Below, piece by piece: positions 22,903-32,168 of a DNA stretch of 43,011 nucleotides. The stretch is from Magnetococcales bacterium (GTDB lineage Bacteria > Pseudomonadota > Magnetococcia > Magnetococcales > JADFYX01): NCBI GenBank assembly GCA_015232405.1, contig JADFZS010000037.1, positions 1 to 43,011 on the forward strand. The letters run 5' to 3'. The first letter of the stretch is position 1. The number at the start of each line of letters is the position of its first letter. Position numbers and translations under genes: made by a program. The notes beneath the pieces are model-generated. The model did not search any database. It had not been told where the DNA came from and saw only the letters and a program-made list of their open reading frames with translations.

Positions 22903-24753
22903 CTATTGTCTGTTTTTCACCCTGTTTTGTATCTCTTTTTTAACTTCTGCTATCACTTTATCCCACTCTCCTTGTTCGTCTTGACGTAACATACGTAGAG
23001 ATGGATACCAGTGTGATCTATCCCCCTTGAGTGTCCAATACCATAACGGGGAGCTATCTAGCATAAGCAAGGTTGGAACCCCCAATGCCCCAGTCATATG
23101 GGCTGTTGTACTGGATATTGTAACAATCATATCCATTGCTGCTAGTTGGGCAGCAAAACTGTCTAGATCTTTCATCTGATCTATGGATCTGTCTTGAATA
23201 ATTTTAACCCCTGTTTTTTTGCTTAGCTCCTTTATCTCTTTTTTGGTGTCGCCATATTGCAAGCTGACAAATGTAACACCGGAATCGACAAAAATAGGGA
23301 GCAGTCTTTCAAGTGTTATAGATTTATTTTTGTGGTTGGGATTCTTGCTATGCCAACAGATACCAACCAGTAGATTGTTATTTTTTTTGTGGTATTTTTT
23401 GCGCAGAGATTCAACTTTTTTTTGTTCGGCAATCAGATAAGATTCCCTGTTTGGATAGGAGTCGATTTTCGGACGTAGCCATCGGCAGAGGTCGCCCCCT
23501 GGAACTATATAATCAAAATTTTGTTTTGTATCTTTCTCAATTGTGTTGTCGTTCTTGGCAACGCATTTAATGCTTTTTATTGATCTGGCAAACAGAGGTA
23601 CAAGACGTTTATCGCTCTCTAATACAACATCTGCACCAAGCTTAAGGAGGTCATCTATCATGCTGGCAAAAATGATGCTTTCGCCAATACCCTGTTCTGC
23701 CCAGACAAAAATACGCTTACCATCAACTTTTTGCCCCTGCCAGAGTTTATCAAGATATTTCTCGTAACGTTTAATATCAAATTGATTTGTTTTCCATCGC
23801 CAGCTGTAGTTTTGCCAGCCATTTTTAAAGTCACATTTTGCCAACTGCATAAGGCTTAAATTGTGACGGGCATCGGGATAATTGTGTTCAATTGTGATGG
23901 CTTTTTGTAAATTGTTTATCCCTTGGTCAATATCTCCACTCTCTTTAAGGGCAAGACCAAGGTTGCTATATGCCTGGGCATAGTTGGGCTGAATTGCGAT
24001 GGCTCTTTTGTAATTAAATATTGCTTGGCCAAGCTCACCTTGTTCTTTGAATAAAGCACCAAGGTTGCTATAAGCAAAAGCGTAGTCGGGTTTTATTGTT
24101 ATCGCTTTTGTAAAGTTTAACAACGCCTTTTTTAGTTTGCCTTGGTGCATGAAGGCTACCCCAATATTACATAAAGCAGAATGGTTGTTTGGTTGAATCT
24201 CCAGCACCTTTTTGTAACATTTTATTGCCTTGTCTAAACTACCAGATTGATGTAAAGAGACAGCCTTTTGCAATAGTTTTTCAATGACTGTTTCATTTTT
24301 GGGTTTCTCTTTTGTTTTTTTTGTTTTGTCCTTCTTTATTATGTTCTCGTCAGAGCTATCAAGAATGCTATATAGAGTGTTGGCAATATTTGTATTTTGT
24401 GGGTCGATATTGTTGCCAATTTTAAGGGCATATGTGGCCTCTTGTTCCCTGCCTAACTGATAGAGTGACAGTGCCAGATTATAGTATATCGGTGATCTTT
24501 TTTTATCTATGTTTATGGCCTTTTCAAACTGCTCAACAGCGATATTATGTTGGTTGACTTTTTGGGCTATGATCCCCAACAGATTTATGGAATCTATATG
24601 TGTTGGAGCGGCTTGTATAATGGCTGTGCATATTTGATCTGCCTGATTATAACGACCCGCAGAAAAATGGTTCACAGCCTGCTTGTATGCCTCATCTATG
24701 GATAGCTGAGTCTGGCTGTTGTTGGATAGTTGTGGTGATTGTCTCGTATTCAT
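22903..24753 (-). CDS. TPR protein with C-terminal GT9-like (GT-B) glycosyltransferase
   Basis: The 616-residue protein has the shared N-terminal module (about residues 16-130), a Lys-rich linker (138-155), about four TPRs (157-300) and a transferase-like domain (about 310-616). The linker sequence DFKNGWQNYSWRWK is a hallmark of this TPR family. The domain then shows WAEQGIGESIIFASM, GICWHSKNPNHKNKS and ISSTTAHMTGALGVPTLLML, which resembles the nucleotide-sugar site of heptosyltransferase-like GT9 folds. It is closely related to the protein at 27919. It is the last gene of a six-gene unit, 33 bp after the histidine kinase. Donor and acceptor are unknown. Confidence 0.85.
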   Translation of the reverse strand: MNTRQSPQLSNNSQTQLSIDEAYKQAVNHFSAGRYNQADQICTAIIQAAPTHIDSINLLGIIAQKVNQHNIAVEQFEKAINIDKKRSPIYYNLALSLYQLGREQEATYALKIGNNIDPQNTNIANTLYSILDSSDENIIKKDKTKKTKEKPKNETVIEKLLQKAVSLHQSGSLDKAIKCYKKVLEIQPNNHSALCNIGVAFMHQGKLKKALLNFTKAITIKPDYAFAYSNLGALFKEQGELGQAIFNYKRAIAIQPNYAQAYSNLGLALKESGDIDQGINNLQKAITIEHNYPDARHNLSLMQLAKCDFKNGWQNYSWRWKTNQFDIKRYEKYLDKLWQGQKVDGKRIFVWAEQGIGESIIFASMIDDLLKLGADVVLESDKRLVPLFARSIKSIKCVAKNDNTIEKDTKQNFDYIVPGGDLCRWLRPKIDSYPNRESYLIAEQKKVESLRKKYHKKNNNLLVGICWHSKNPNHKNKSITLERLLPIFVDSGVTFVSLQYGDTKKEIKELSKKTGVKIIQDRSIDQMKDLDSFAAQLAAMDMIVTISSTTAHMTGALGVPTLLMLDSSPLWYWTLKGDRSHWYPSLRMLRQDEQGEWDKVIAEVKKEIQNRVKNRQ

Positions 24754-24786
24754 TTTATAGCTCTGTTAAATGCTGGTTAAGCTGTT

Positions 24787-27114
24787 TTATATTGGTTTTG
24801 AATCTGGCTCTTTTTTAGCAACCAAAGATGATAGCACCCGGTTCATGGCAGAGACATCAATTGGTTTGGGAATTACCGCATCCATACCGCTGTCCAAGCA
24901 GTTTTGGACCGTCTCTTTCATAACATCTCCTGTAAAAGCCACGATAACTGTAGATGCTCCACTTTTTTGTAGTTTTTGTCTAATATGTTTTGTCGTCTCA
25001 AAGCCGTCCATCTCCGGCATACGCAGATCCATTAAAATTACATCAAAGTCTTGCTGTAATACAAAAATTATAGCCTCTTGACCACTGGATGCAACCTCAA
25101 CTTTATATCCCTCTTCAGCTAACAGACCTGCAACAATAGCTTGGCTTACTATATCATCATCAACCAATAAAAGAGATAGATTACTAGAAGAGGTTATGGG
25201 ATTTGAATTATGTGGAAGAGTAGTCTGCGTAACCTCTTTAAAAGGTAAAGTTACACGAAACGTACTGCCAACTCCAAGGGTGCTTTCTACATTTATTGTA
25301 CCGTGCATCAACTCAACCAGCTGTTTACAAATTGCCAAACCCAGACCAGTTCCATGGTGAAGCCTTGATATGGATGAGTCAACTTGGCTGAAAGGTTCAA
25401 ATATCATCTGTATTTTTTCAATTGGAATTCCAACACCACTATCTTTGATGGTGAACTCCAAATTAATTTTATCTGCATCCCCAGCAATTTGTTTCAAGGC
25501 AATAACAATCTCGCCATGATCGGTAAACTTAATGGCGTTGCTGGCCAGGTTCCAGAGAATCTGCCTTAATCGCAAGGTATCACCATAGATGGTTTTTGGC
25601 AGGTTTTCATCCATTGAGCATATAAATTCAAGATTTTTTGCCTCTGCATTGGGAGACATCATCGTGATGAACTGATTTATAAAATCGACCAGCTCAAACT
25701 CAACTAACTCCAACTCCAATTTACCATCTTCAACTTTTGCCAAATCTAAAATATCATCAAGAATACCCAGAAGATTTTTTGTAGAAGTGGAAATTGTTTC
25801 AACAAGGTGACTCTGCTTTTCTGTCATCTGCTCCCTTCTTAATAACTCAACAGATCCTTGAACCGCATTCATGGGGGTGCGTATCTCATGGCTCATTGTA
25901 GCCAAAAATTCACTCTTAGCTCTGTTGGCTGTTTGGGCAATTTTTTTGGCGTTTCTCTCCTTCTCTATCTTGGTACGATCTGTAATATCATGGGCGATAC
26001 CATCTACCGAAATAACATTGCCCATTTTATCAAATATTGGTGACTCTAAAACTTCCAGCAGATGGATGCCTCCATTCTTGGCAAATAGTTCAACATAATA
26101 ACGTGGCTGTTGTACCCCCGAAATACTCATTTTAGTATATTCAGCAACTTGTTTATTTATTGGGTTATCTGTTAGATATGTATCAAAATGTTTTAAAAAT
26201 TCCTCTCTATCATAACCTAGAATAGTTGTTATCGATGGGCTGACATAGGTAAAAATGCCATTGATATCGTGGGAGTAAAGAAAGAAAACCGAGCTGATAT
26301 TCTCAACAAGATTGCGGTATTTTTCTTTACTTTTTTTTAAGGTGATCTCTGCCTGTTTTATCTGTTTTATATCTTCCAACATTTTTTGCCGCATATCATT
26401 AATGGCCTTGGCAACCCAGTCCAACTCATTAGCAGAGTTGGGCAACAGGCTGTTTGTCGGTTTTAATGTTAGTGGTCGATGGAGATTTGATAGATCCATC
26501 TGTTGCGAATATTGGGATATCTCAGAAAGTCTACTGGTTACTAAAAGCTGAAAAATAAGCAGAATAAAACCAGATATCAAAAAAGTTTTTACCCCTTGCA
26601 CCCCAAGAATTACAAATGCTCGATTTAAAAAATTATCAAACGCCCCAACCAACGAAGCGATGATGGTTAATGTACCTATGTGTATTTCCTGTTTTTTCCA
26701 GTTTGAGTGGTAGAGTTTTATCTCCTGAAAAACTGGCTGGGGTGGTTTTACCTGGCCCAGAGTTATAACACGTTTGCCAGCTATATCTTCAAAAATCACC
26801 CCTTCAATATCCGGCAACGCAAGTATACCTTCTAATTGTATCTGGAGCTGATCATAGTCCAAATTCCAGATATTTCTACTTACAGAAGCTTTATGGCTAC
26901 CCTCAATATAGAGTATGCGTTCATGTATTGTGTTGATATCTCTTTTATAGTCCAGACCCAACTGAATGGCGGTTCCCAAAAGTGTAATTATGGAGCTGGC
27001 AACAAGGATTGTAAAAAGCAGTGCATACCCTAATGGTGCTTCACGTCTATAACGAAAAATAGAGCGAATCAATCCTCTTTTTTTAACATCCATTTTGGGG
27101 TCAGAACTTTCCAA
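24787..27114 (-). CDS. membrane hybrid histidine kinase with PAS, HisKA, HATPase and receiver domains
   Basis: The 775-residue protein has two membrane helices (about 28-52 and 170-192) around a periplasmic sensor, a HAMP-like segment, a PAS domain (about 262-380), a phosphoacceptor helix SHEIRTPMNA (His409), an ATPase domain (NLASNAIKF, DSGVGIP, GTGLGLAI) and a receiver (about 646-765) with Asp696 in VILMDLRMPEMDG. All catalytic residues are present. The start is TTG at 27114: GAGGAG lies 8 bases upstream, inside the last codons of the binding-protein gene, so translation is coupled. The solute-binding protein encoded just upstream probably presents the ligand to the periplasmic domain; this is inference. 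Confidence 0.92.
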   Translation of the reverse strand: MESSDPKMDVKKRGLIRSIFRYRREAPLGYALLFTILVASSIITLLGTAIQLGLDYKRDINTIHERILYIEGSHKASVSRNIWNLDYDQLQIQLEGILALPDIEGVIFEDIAGKRVITLGQVKPPQPVFQEIKLYHSNWKKQEIHIGTLTIIASLVGAFDNFLNRAFVILGVQGVKTFLISGFILLIFQLLVTSRLSEISQYSQQMDLSNLHRPLTLKPTNSLLPNSANELDWVAKAINDMRQKMLEDIKQIKQAEITLKKSKEKYRNLVENISSVFFLYSHDINGIFTYVSPSITTILGYDREEFLKHFDTYLTDNPINKQVAEYTKMSISGVQQPRYYVELFAKNGGIHLLEVLESPIFDKMGNVISVDGIAHDITDRTKIEKERNAKKIAQTANRAKSEFLATMSHEIRTPMNAVQGSVELLRREQMTEKQSHLVETISTSTKNLLGILDDILDLAKVEDGKLELELVEFELVDFINQFITMMSPNAEAKNLEFICSMDENLPKTIYGDTLRLRQILWNLASNAIKFTDHGEIVIALKQIAGDADKINLEFTIKDSGVGIPIEKIQMIFEPFSQVDSSISRLHHGTGLGLAICKQLVELMHGTINVESTLGVGSTFRVTLPFKEVTQTTLPHNSNPITSSSNLSLLLVDDDIVSQAIVAGLLAEEGYKVEVASSGQEAIIFVLQQDFDVILMDLRMPEMDGFETTKHIRQKLQKSGASTVIVAFTGDVMKETVQNCLDSGMDAVIPKPIDVSAMNRVLSSLVAKKEPDSKPI

Positions 27115-27119
27115 AACAG

Positions 27120-27905
27120 CTACTCCTCATAAGGAACAATTCCGAAACTATCATAAATTTGAGCTATTACTCCCTCTTTTTCCAATTCTAAAAGTGCTGC
27201 ATTAAATTTTCTGGTCAACTCTTCACCCCCTGACCATTTTCTTGAAATACCTAGATGAAAGGTACGCACATCTCCAATCTCTTTGTTGATATAATCCAGG
27301 GTGTTGAACTCTTTATTGTTGTTATTGATTATAAAGTTGCAAAGGGTGATTTCACATATGGCAATATCAATGCGTTTGCCAACTAGTTTGCGAAGATGAA
27401 TAACCTCAGGAGTTGGTGAAACCACCATTTCACTTTTCAATACACCTTTTTCAATGGCCTGTAAAAAAACCGGAGCATAGTTATAGGTGGCTGTAGCACC
27501 GACAATATATGGCTTTAGATCTTCAAGTTTTTCCCAAGATATATCACTTGTTTTACGTTTAAAAAAAACATCACGAACATGACCAAGGGGCAGGGTGAAA
27601 TGGTATTTATTTAAGCGGTCCTGGTTTTTTGTAAAAGCAAAAATACCAGCTATCTCTCCTCTCTCAGCCAGGTTTTTACCACGTTTAGAGGGGTAGATAT
27701 CTATCTTTGCATCATAACCAATGCGTTTGAAGGTTATTTTTACTATTTGAGTGAGAAAACCTGTAACCTCTGAACCAGTTTTATAATGAAATGGGGGAAA
27801 TTCCACCGTAGCAAGGGGGAGGGGGGTGAGATTTTGCCCGAAAGCAACCGTAGTTGTGAAAACTGTAAAGAGTAAAATCGGTAAAGCTAAAAGTTTTAAA
27901 TTCAT
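27120..27905 (-). CDS. periplasmic solute-binding protein, SBP_bac_3 type
   Basis: The 261-residue protein has a signal peptide (MNLKLLALPILLFTVFTTTV, cut about residue 23) and the family pattern PLATVEFPPFHYKTGSEVTG, DAKIDIYPSKRGKNLAERGE, and a later FHLGISRKWSGGEELTRKFN. No transporter permease or ATPase is encoded near it. It starts 13 bp after the upstream TPR-transferase gene and its stop is 5 bp before the hybrid kinase. An orphan binding protein next to a kinase suggests a sensing role rather than uptake. GGTGA precedes the ATG. The ligand, often an amino acid or similar polar compound in this family, is unknown. Confidence 0.87.
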   Translation of the reverse strand: MNLKLLALPILLFTVFTTTVAFGQNLTPLPLATVEFPPFHYKTGSEVTGFLTQIVKITFKRIGYDAKIDIYPSKRGKNLAERGEIAGIFAFTKNQDRLNKYHFTLPLGHVRDVFFKRKTSDISWEKLEDLKPYIVGATATYNYAPVFLQAIEKGVLKSEMVVSPTPEVIHLRKLVGKRIDIAICEITLCNFIINNNNKEFNTLDYINKEIGDVRTFHLGISRKWSGGEELTRKFNAALLELEKEGVIAQIYDSFGIVPYEE

Positions 27906-27918
27906 TTTTTCACCAATA

Positions 27919-30108
27919 TTAAACTCTGTTGGTTATAAGTATGACCTCTTTTCTAACATTGTTGATAACTTTACTCCATTCTCCACACTTGTTCTGTCTT
28001 ATAATTCTTATACTAGAATACCACGGTGAATCATTGCGGTCCATCATCCAATACCATAAAGGAGTAATTGCCAACATTAGTATAGTTGGCACTCCCAAAG
28101 CACCAGCCATATGGGCGGTGGTATTGGATATGGTAACAATTAGATCCATGGCTGCAACCTGGGCAGCAAAACCATCAAGATCAGCCATTTGATCTATGGT
28201 CTCATCATGAATTAAATTGATGCCGGTTTTTTTTGTTAGATCATCCCTCTCTTGTTTTGTATCACCATATTGGAGATCGACAAAAACTGCATTGGGAATA
28301 TTAAATAATGGTAGTAGCTCATGGAGCTTTATCGATTTATTTGCCCCATGGTTTTTATTTTTACTATGCCAGGCAATACCAATAACTGTTTTGTCGTTAT
28401 TGTTGTTATAACGTTTACGAATGGTGGCCGCTTTTTGCAAGTTGGCTTGTAAGTGGGGTTGACTGTTTTTGTATGAATTTATATCCGGTCGTAACCAACG
28501 ACAAAGGTTACCAGTTGGTACTATATAGTCATACTCATCATATTGGCTTTTGACCTTGTGTGGGTCAACATTTTCAATACATTTTATCTGGGGAAATGAT
28601 CTTGTGAAAATCGGTATCAAACGTTTATCACACTCAAAAACAATATCCGCACCCTTTGCAATAAGGTCAGGAATCATGCTGGAAAAAAGTATGCTCTCTC
28701 CCACACCTTGTTCACTCCAGATCAACATTGTTTTGTTGCTAAGTGGGCCACCATCATAAAGAGCCTTTTCATGTTTTACAAAACGCACAGAATTGAACTG
28801 TGGGGTGTTAAAGCGTAAATCATAATTTTTCCAGCCATTTTTAAAATCGCAATTTAACAGCTGGGCGAGAGTTAAATTGTGTATGGCATCAGCACAATTG
28901 GGGTTTAGCTCAACAGTTTTTTCATAGCTTGTTATGGCATCTTCAATTCTGCCTTGCTCTTTTAAAGCGTTACCAAGATTGTTATATGCGTCGGCATAGT
29001 TGGGGTCTATGGCAATGGCTTTTTGGTAGCTTGTAATGGCTTTTGATGCCTCCCCCAACTCTTGTAGTGTTATCGCCATATTGTAGTGGGCCTGGGCAAA
29101 AGTTGGAGCGATCTCAATGGCTTTTTTACAACTTGCAATGGCATTTATAAGCATACCTTTTTTTTGTTGTGCAAGTGCCAGGTTGCTATGGGCCTGGGCA
29201 TAATTGGGTTGAATGGTTATGGCTTTATTTAAGTTTGCTATGGCTTGGTCGAATTTTGACTGAGCTATAAATACATTTCCCAGATTGTTGTATGCCTGGG
29301 CAAAGTTGGGGTCAGTTGCTATGGCTTTTTGGTAGTTTAAAATTGCACTATCCAGGTTTCCTTGCTCTTGGTTTATATTGCCGAGGTTGTTATGGGCTTG
29401 GGTAAAATCTTTTTGCAGGTTTATGGCTTGTTGGTAGTGGATAATCGCATCATCAAGTCTACCTTGTGCCTGCTTTGCCTGCCCGATATTGTTGTGAGCA
29501 CCTGGATAGTCTGGTTCTATTTTAAGTGCTTTTTCGAGATGCAAAATTGCTTCGTTGTTTAAACCTTTTGCCAACAGTGCCCCACCAAGATTGTTCAAAA
29601 CCGCAGAGTTTTCAGGCATGATTTCCAGGCTGCGAATATAATAAAAAATGGCCTCATCAAGCTTGCCGGATTGATGGCAGAAAATACCATTTTTTAGATA
29701 ACTATCCGCTGCATTTTGTGGGTCTGAAAAAGCATTTAACATGGTGGTAATCTGGCTGTTTTCTGGTGCAAGTTTTTGCGCAGTTTTTAATGCTGCAATA
29801 GCCTCTTTTCGGTGGCCTGAAACATTAAGTGATATTGCTAAATTGTAGTGTAACACTCCGATATTTTGGTTTATATCTATGGCTTTTTCAAACTGCTCAA
29901 TAGCAATGTTGTGTTGGTTGACTCTCTGGGCGATAATGCCAATTAAATTAATGGCATCAATATGGTTGGGAACCTCTTTAATAATGGCTGTGCATAGTTT
30001 ATCAGCATCAGATAATCTACCGCTATTAACATGGTTCAGTGCTTGTTCAAAGGCCGTTTCAACCGTAAGCTCAACACAATTTTTATTTAATGTTTTTTGC
30101 TTTGCCAT
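27919..30108 (-). CDS. TPR protein with C-terminal GT9-like (GT-B) glycosyltransferase
   Basis: I chose the ATG at 30108; a TTG 15 bases earlier is also in frame. The 729-residue protein has the shared N-terminal module (about residues 10-125), about nine TPRs (135-405), the DFKNGWKNYDLRF linker and a transferase-like domain (about 450-729) with WSEQGVGESILFSSM, GIAWHSKNKNHGANKS and ISNTTAHMAGALGVPTILML. It is paralogous to the protein at 22903 over its whole length, with more repeats. It overlaps the end of the glycerophosphodiesterase gene by 26 bp and is followed by the binding protein after 13 bp, so it belongs to the operon. Confidence 0.87.
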   Translation of the reverse strand: MAKQKTLNKNCVELTVETAFEQALNHVNSGRLSDADKLCTAIIKEVPNHIDAINLIGIIAQRVNQHNIAIEQFEKAIDINQNIGVLHYNLAISLNVSGHRKEAIAALKTAQKLAPENSQITTMLNAFSDPQNAADSYLKNGIFCHQSGKLDEAIFYYIRSLEIMPENSAVLNNLGGALLAKGLNNEAILHLEKALKIEPDYPGAHNNIGQAKQAQGRLDDAIIHYQQAINLQKDFTQAHNNLGNINQEQGNLDSAILNYQKAIATDPNFAQAYNNLGNVFIAQSKFDQAIANLNKAITIQPNYAQAHSNLALAQQKKGMLINAIASCKKAIEIAPTFAQAHYNMAITLQELGEASKAITSYQKAIAIDPNYADAYNNLGNALKEQGRIEDAITSYEKTVELNPNCADAIHNLTLAQLLNCDFKNGWKNYDLRFNTPQFNSVRFVKHEKALYDGGPLSNKTMLIWSEQGVGESILFSSMIPDLIAKGADIVFECDKRLIPIFTRSFPQIKCIENVDPHKVKSQYDEYDYIVPTGNLCRWLRPDINSYKNSQPHLQANLQKAATIRKRYNNNNDKTVIGIAWHSKNKNHGANKSIKLHELLPLFNIPNAVFVDLQYGDTKQERDDLTKKTGINLIHDETIDQMADLDGFAAQVAAMDLIVTISNTTAHMAGALGVPTILMLAITPLWYWMMDRNDSPWYSSIRIIRQNKCGEWSKVINNVRKEVILITNRV

Positions 30109-30832
30109 TATCTGTTTTTCCAAAAAAACCTAACATGGTTGCAACATCATTGCTCTCAATTAGGGTAGCTCCACTTTTCAACCATTTTTTGGCAACTTTG
30201 GGATCACTGGTTTCATAGATCGCCCATTGCCATTCAACAGGTGGTTGCAGCTGGGTTATAGAGAGGTTATCCATGTTGGCAAATAGATAGTCAGGTTGTA
30301 AAATTTTAGCCTGTTTTTGGTTCTGCTCTTTAAATGTTTCACATATCCAACCTATGGGAGTTTTCCACTTCTGTCGTACATGTAATAAAAACCCTTTATG
30401 AATTGAAATTGGTACTGTTTTGTTGGCTATGGGTTTTAATATTTTATAGATTGCCTCTTCTACATCGACAATACCATATTTTAAAATAGCTGCTCTTTTT
30501 ACCTCAATAAACACAGTGCTACTTGGGTAGTGGCTAAGTAGCTCTACCGCAGATTTTAAAGAGGTCAAAAAATGGCTTTTGGCACCATTATGCCTTTTAA
30601 ATTTTATTTTTTGCAGTTGATTCCAGGTAAGATCTTCCACACGGGTGTTAACACCTGTCTCCCGTTTTAGATTGGCATCATGAAACAAAACCGGAACACC
30701 ATCACTGCTAATCTGAATATCAAACTCTAAATATTTGATGCCTAGCTTTAATGCAGCATCCAAACCCTGCAAGCTGTTACCGGGAAACTGGGCTGGGATA
30801 CCTCTATGGGCAACTAGATTATCGGGGTGCAT
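30083..30832 (-). CDS. glycerophosphodiester phosphodiesterase
   Basis: The 249-residue protein shows the HR(X)nEXD(X)mH pattern: AHRG (His9, Arg10), YLEFDI (Glu36, Asp38) and LFHDANL (His51). These form the metal and phosphate site of the GDPD family, which splits glycerophosphodiesters to glycerol 3-phosphate and an alcohol. There is no signal peptide, so it acts in the cytoplasm. The usual PENT motif reads PGNS. The C-terminus IESNDVATMLGFF matches family ends. It is the second gene of the signalling unit, 38 bp after the GGDEF gene, with its 3' end overlapping the TPR-transferase gene. Its link to signalling is unclear. Confidence 0.88.
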   Translation of the reverse strand: MHPDNLVAHRGIPAQFPGNSLQGLDAALKLGIKYLEFDIQISSDGVPVLFHDANLKRETGVNTRVEDLTWNQLQKIKFKRHNGAKSHFLTSLKSAVELLSHYPSSTVFIEVKRAAILKYGIVDVEEAIYKILKPIANKTVPISIHKGFLLHVRQKWKTPIGWICETFKEQNQKQAKILQPDYLFANMDNLSITQLQPPVEWQWAIYETSDPKVAKKWLKSGATLIESNDVATMLGFFGKTDNGKAKNIK

Positions 30833-30870
30833 TTATAATGTTGAGCTTATTTTGATGGTACATGGGTAAA

Positions 30871-31785
30871 TTACAGCACTATACTTTTAAATTGGTTTCT
30901 ACCGCTGTTTTTGGCGTTATATAGCATTTGATCAGCGGCATCCAAAAGTGGTGTTGAGGAGCTACCTCTGGTGGGAAAAATAGAGGCACAACCAAGGCTG
31001 ATGGTGACATGGTTGGCAGTATCAGAAGTTGGATGGTCAATTTTTAAATCTGCAATGGCATCACACATTTTTTTGGCGACAATCTCAGCTCCATCTAACT
31101 CCACTTGAGGTAGTACTGCAACAAACTCTTCTCCACCATAACGGGCCAATAGATCAGTGGAACGTTGCATGGAACCCTCAAGGGCGTTAGCTACCTTTTT
31201 AAGGCACTCATCTCCCTCACCATGTCCAAAATGGTCGTTGTATTTTTTAAAATGGTCAATATCCAACATGATAATTGCCATACCCAAAGAACCGCGAATA
31301 CCCCTTCGCCACTCTTGATCTAAAAAATTGTCGAAATGACGACGGTTAGCCACTCCTGTAAGGCTATCGATAATCGATAGACTGGCAAGCATATCCTTTC
31401 GCTGTTTTGTCTCAATATGATTTTTTACCCTTGCTTTAAGTATTGCCGGTTTAGCTGGTTTGGAGATGTAATCAACTGCGCCTAGCTCCAATCCCTGGGC
31501 CTCATGTATCTCATCATTTTGCCCGCTTACAAATATTATGGGAACCTCACAAGTGGTCGGGTTGTCTTTTAACTTTTTACATACCTCATAGCCGTCCATC
31601 TCTGGCATGATTACATCCAATAAAATGAGGTCTAATTTATTTGATAATGCGATATCAATGGCATCTTGACCATTTGTTGCCATGTATATTTCATAATCAG
31701 CGTGGAGAATTTCTACCAGTGTTCTGATATTACCAGGAACATCGTCAACAATTAATATAGCTGCCTGTTGTTTCGCTTGTGTCAT
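30871..31785 (-). CDS. response regulator with GGDEF diguanylate cyclase output (PleD/WspR type)
   Basis: The 304-residue protein has a receiver domain (about 9-120; phosphoacceptor Asp57 in LILLDVIMPEMDG, Lys109 in ISKPAKP) and a GGDEF domain (about 135-304). The active site is GGEEF (217-221). RSTD (208-211), five residues before it, matches the RxxD inhibitory site, so product inhibition by c-di-GMP is likely. It should make c-di-GMP from two GTP when phosphorylated. AGGA lies 6 bases before the ATG. As first gene of the operon with the hybrid kinase, it is the probable phosphorylation target of that kinase; this pairing is inference. Confidence 0.93.
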   Translation of the reverse strand: MTQAKQQAAILIVDDVPGNIRTLVEILHADYEIYMATNGQDAIDIALSNKLDLILLDVIMPEMDGYEVCKKLKDNPTTCEVPIIFVSGQNDEIHEAQGLELGAVDYISKPAKPAILKARVKNHIETKQRKDMLASLSIIDSLTGVANRRHFDNFLDQEWRRGIRGSLGMAIIMLDIDHFKKYNDHFGHGEGDECLKKVANALEGSMQRSTDLLARYGGEEFVAVLPQVELDGAEIVAKKMCDAIADLKIDHPTSDTANHVTISLGCASIFPTRGSSSTPLLDAADQMLYNAKNSGRNQFKSIVL

Positions 31786-31802
31786 CTTTAATCCTTAAAA
31801 GA

Positions 31803-31824
31803 GATATCTAACATGCTAGATATC
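31803..31824. promoter_or_regulatory. perfect 8-bp inverted repeat in the operon leader
   Basis: GATATCTA (31803-31810) and TAGATATC (31817-31824) flank a 6-base spacer. The site lies 18-39 bases upstream of the GGDEF start codon, in the leader of the six-gene unit. Symmetry and place suggest an operator or a 5' hairpin. The remaining gap to 32168 is AT-rich with no gene seen. Confidence 0.5.
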
Positions 31825-32168
31825 GCAACAAGTTTTATACGTGCACCTTTAAAAAGCAAATTAATCAAGAGAAATTTCTAGTTTGTCTAAATTGCTTTTA
31901 ACATCACCACTATGTAATAGCAATTTTTAATCGCCAATTACAAAAAAAGCTCTTGCATTGCCATCATTAGTCAATGCTGAAAGTTATTACTCAACCACTC
32001 CTTTTTATAACTGAATCAAGTGGGGGGTTTTTTGGATATGCTGAATTTTAAATGTGTCTTTTTGCTAAAGCATGTGCTAGGGTGACAAAAGATATAAGTT
32101 ATTGAAAGTTAAGTTTTCTTAATATATTTGTGATAATTATATCATTTACCAATTTCTGTGGGGGGAAT

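Noticed and set aside
13956..30108. CRISPR-like regular repeats on the minus strand
   Set aside because: The 102-bp periodicity comes from TPR codons inside intact reading frames; no short identical repeats with unique spacers.
31995..32040. Terminator formed by CCAC and GTGG before a T run
   Set aside because: Only four pairs with a long loop; no gene ends nearby on the plus strand.
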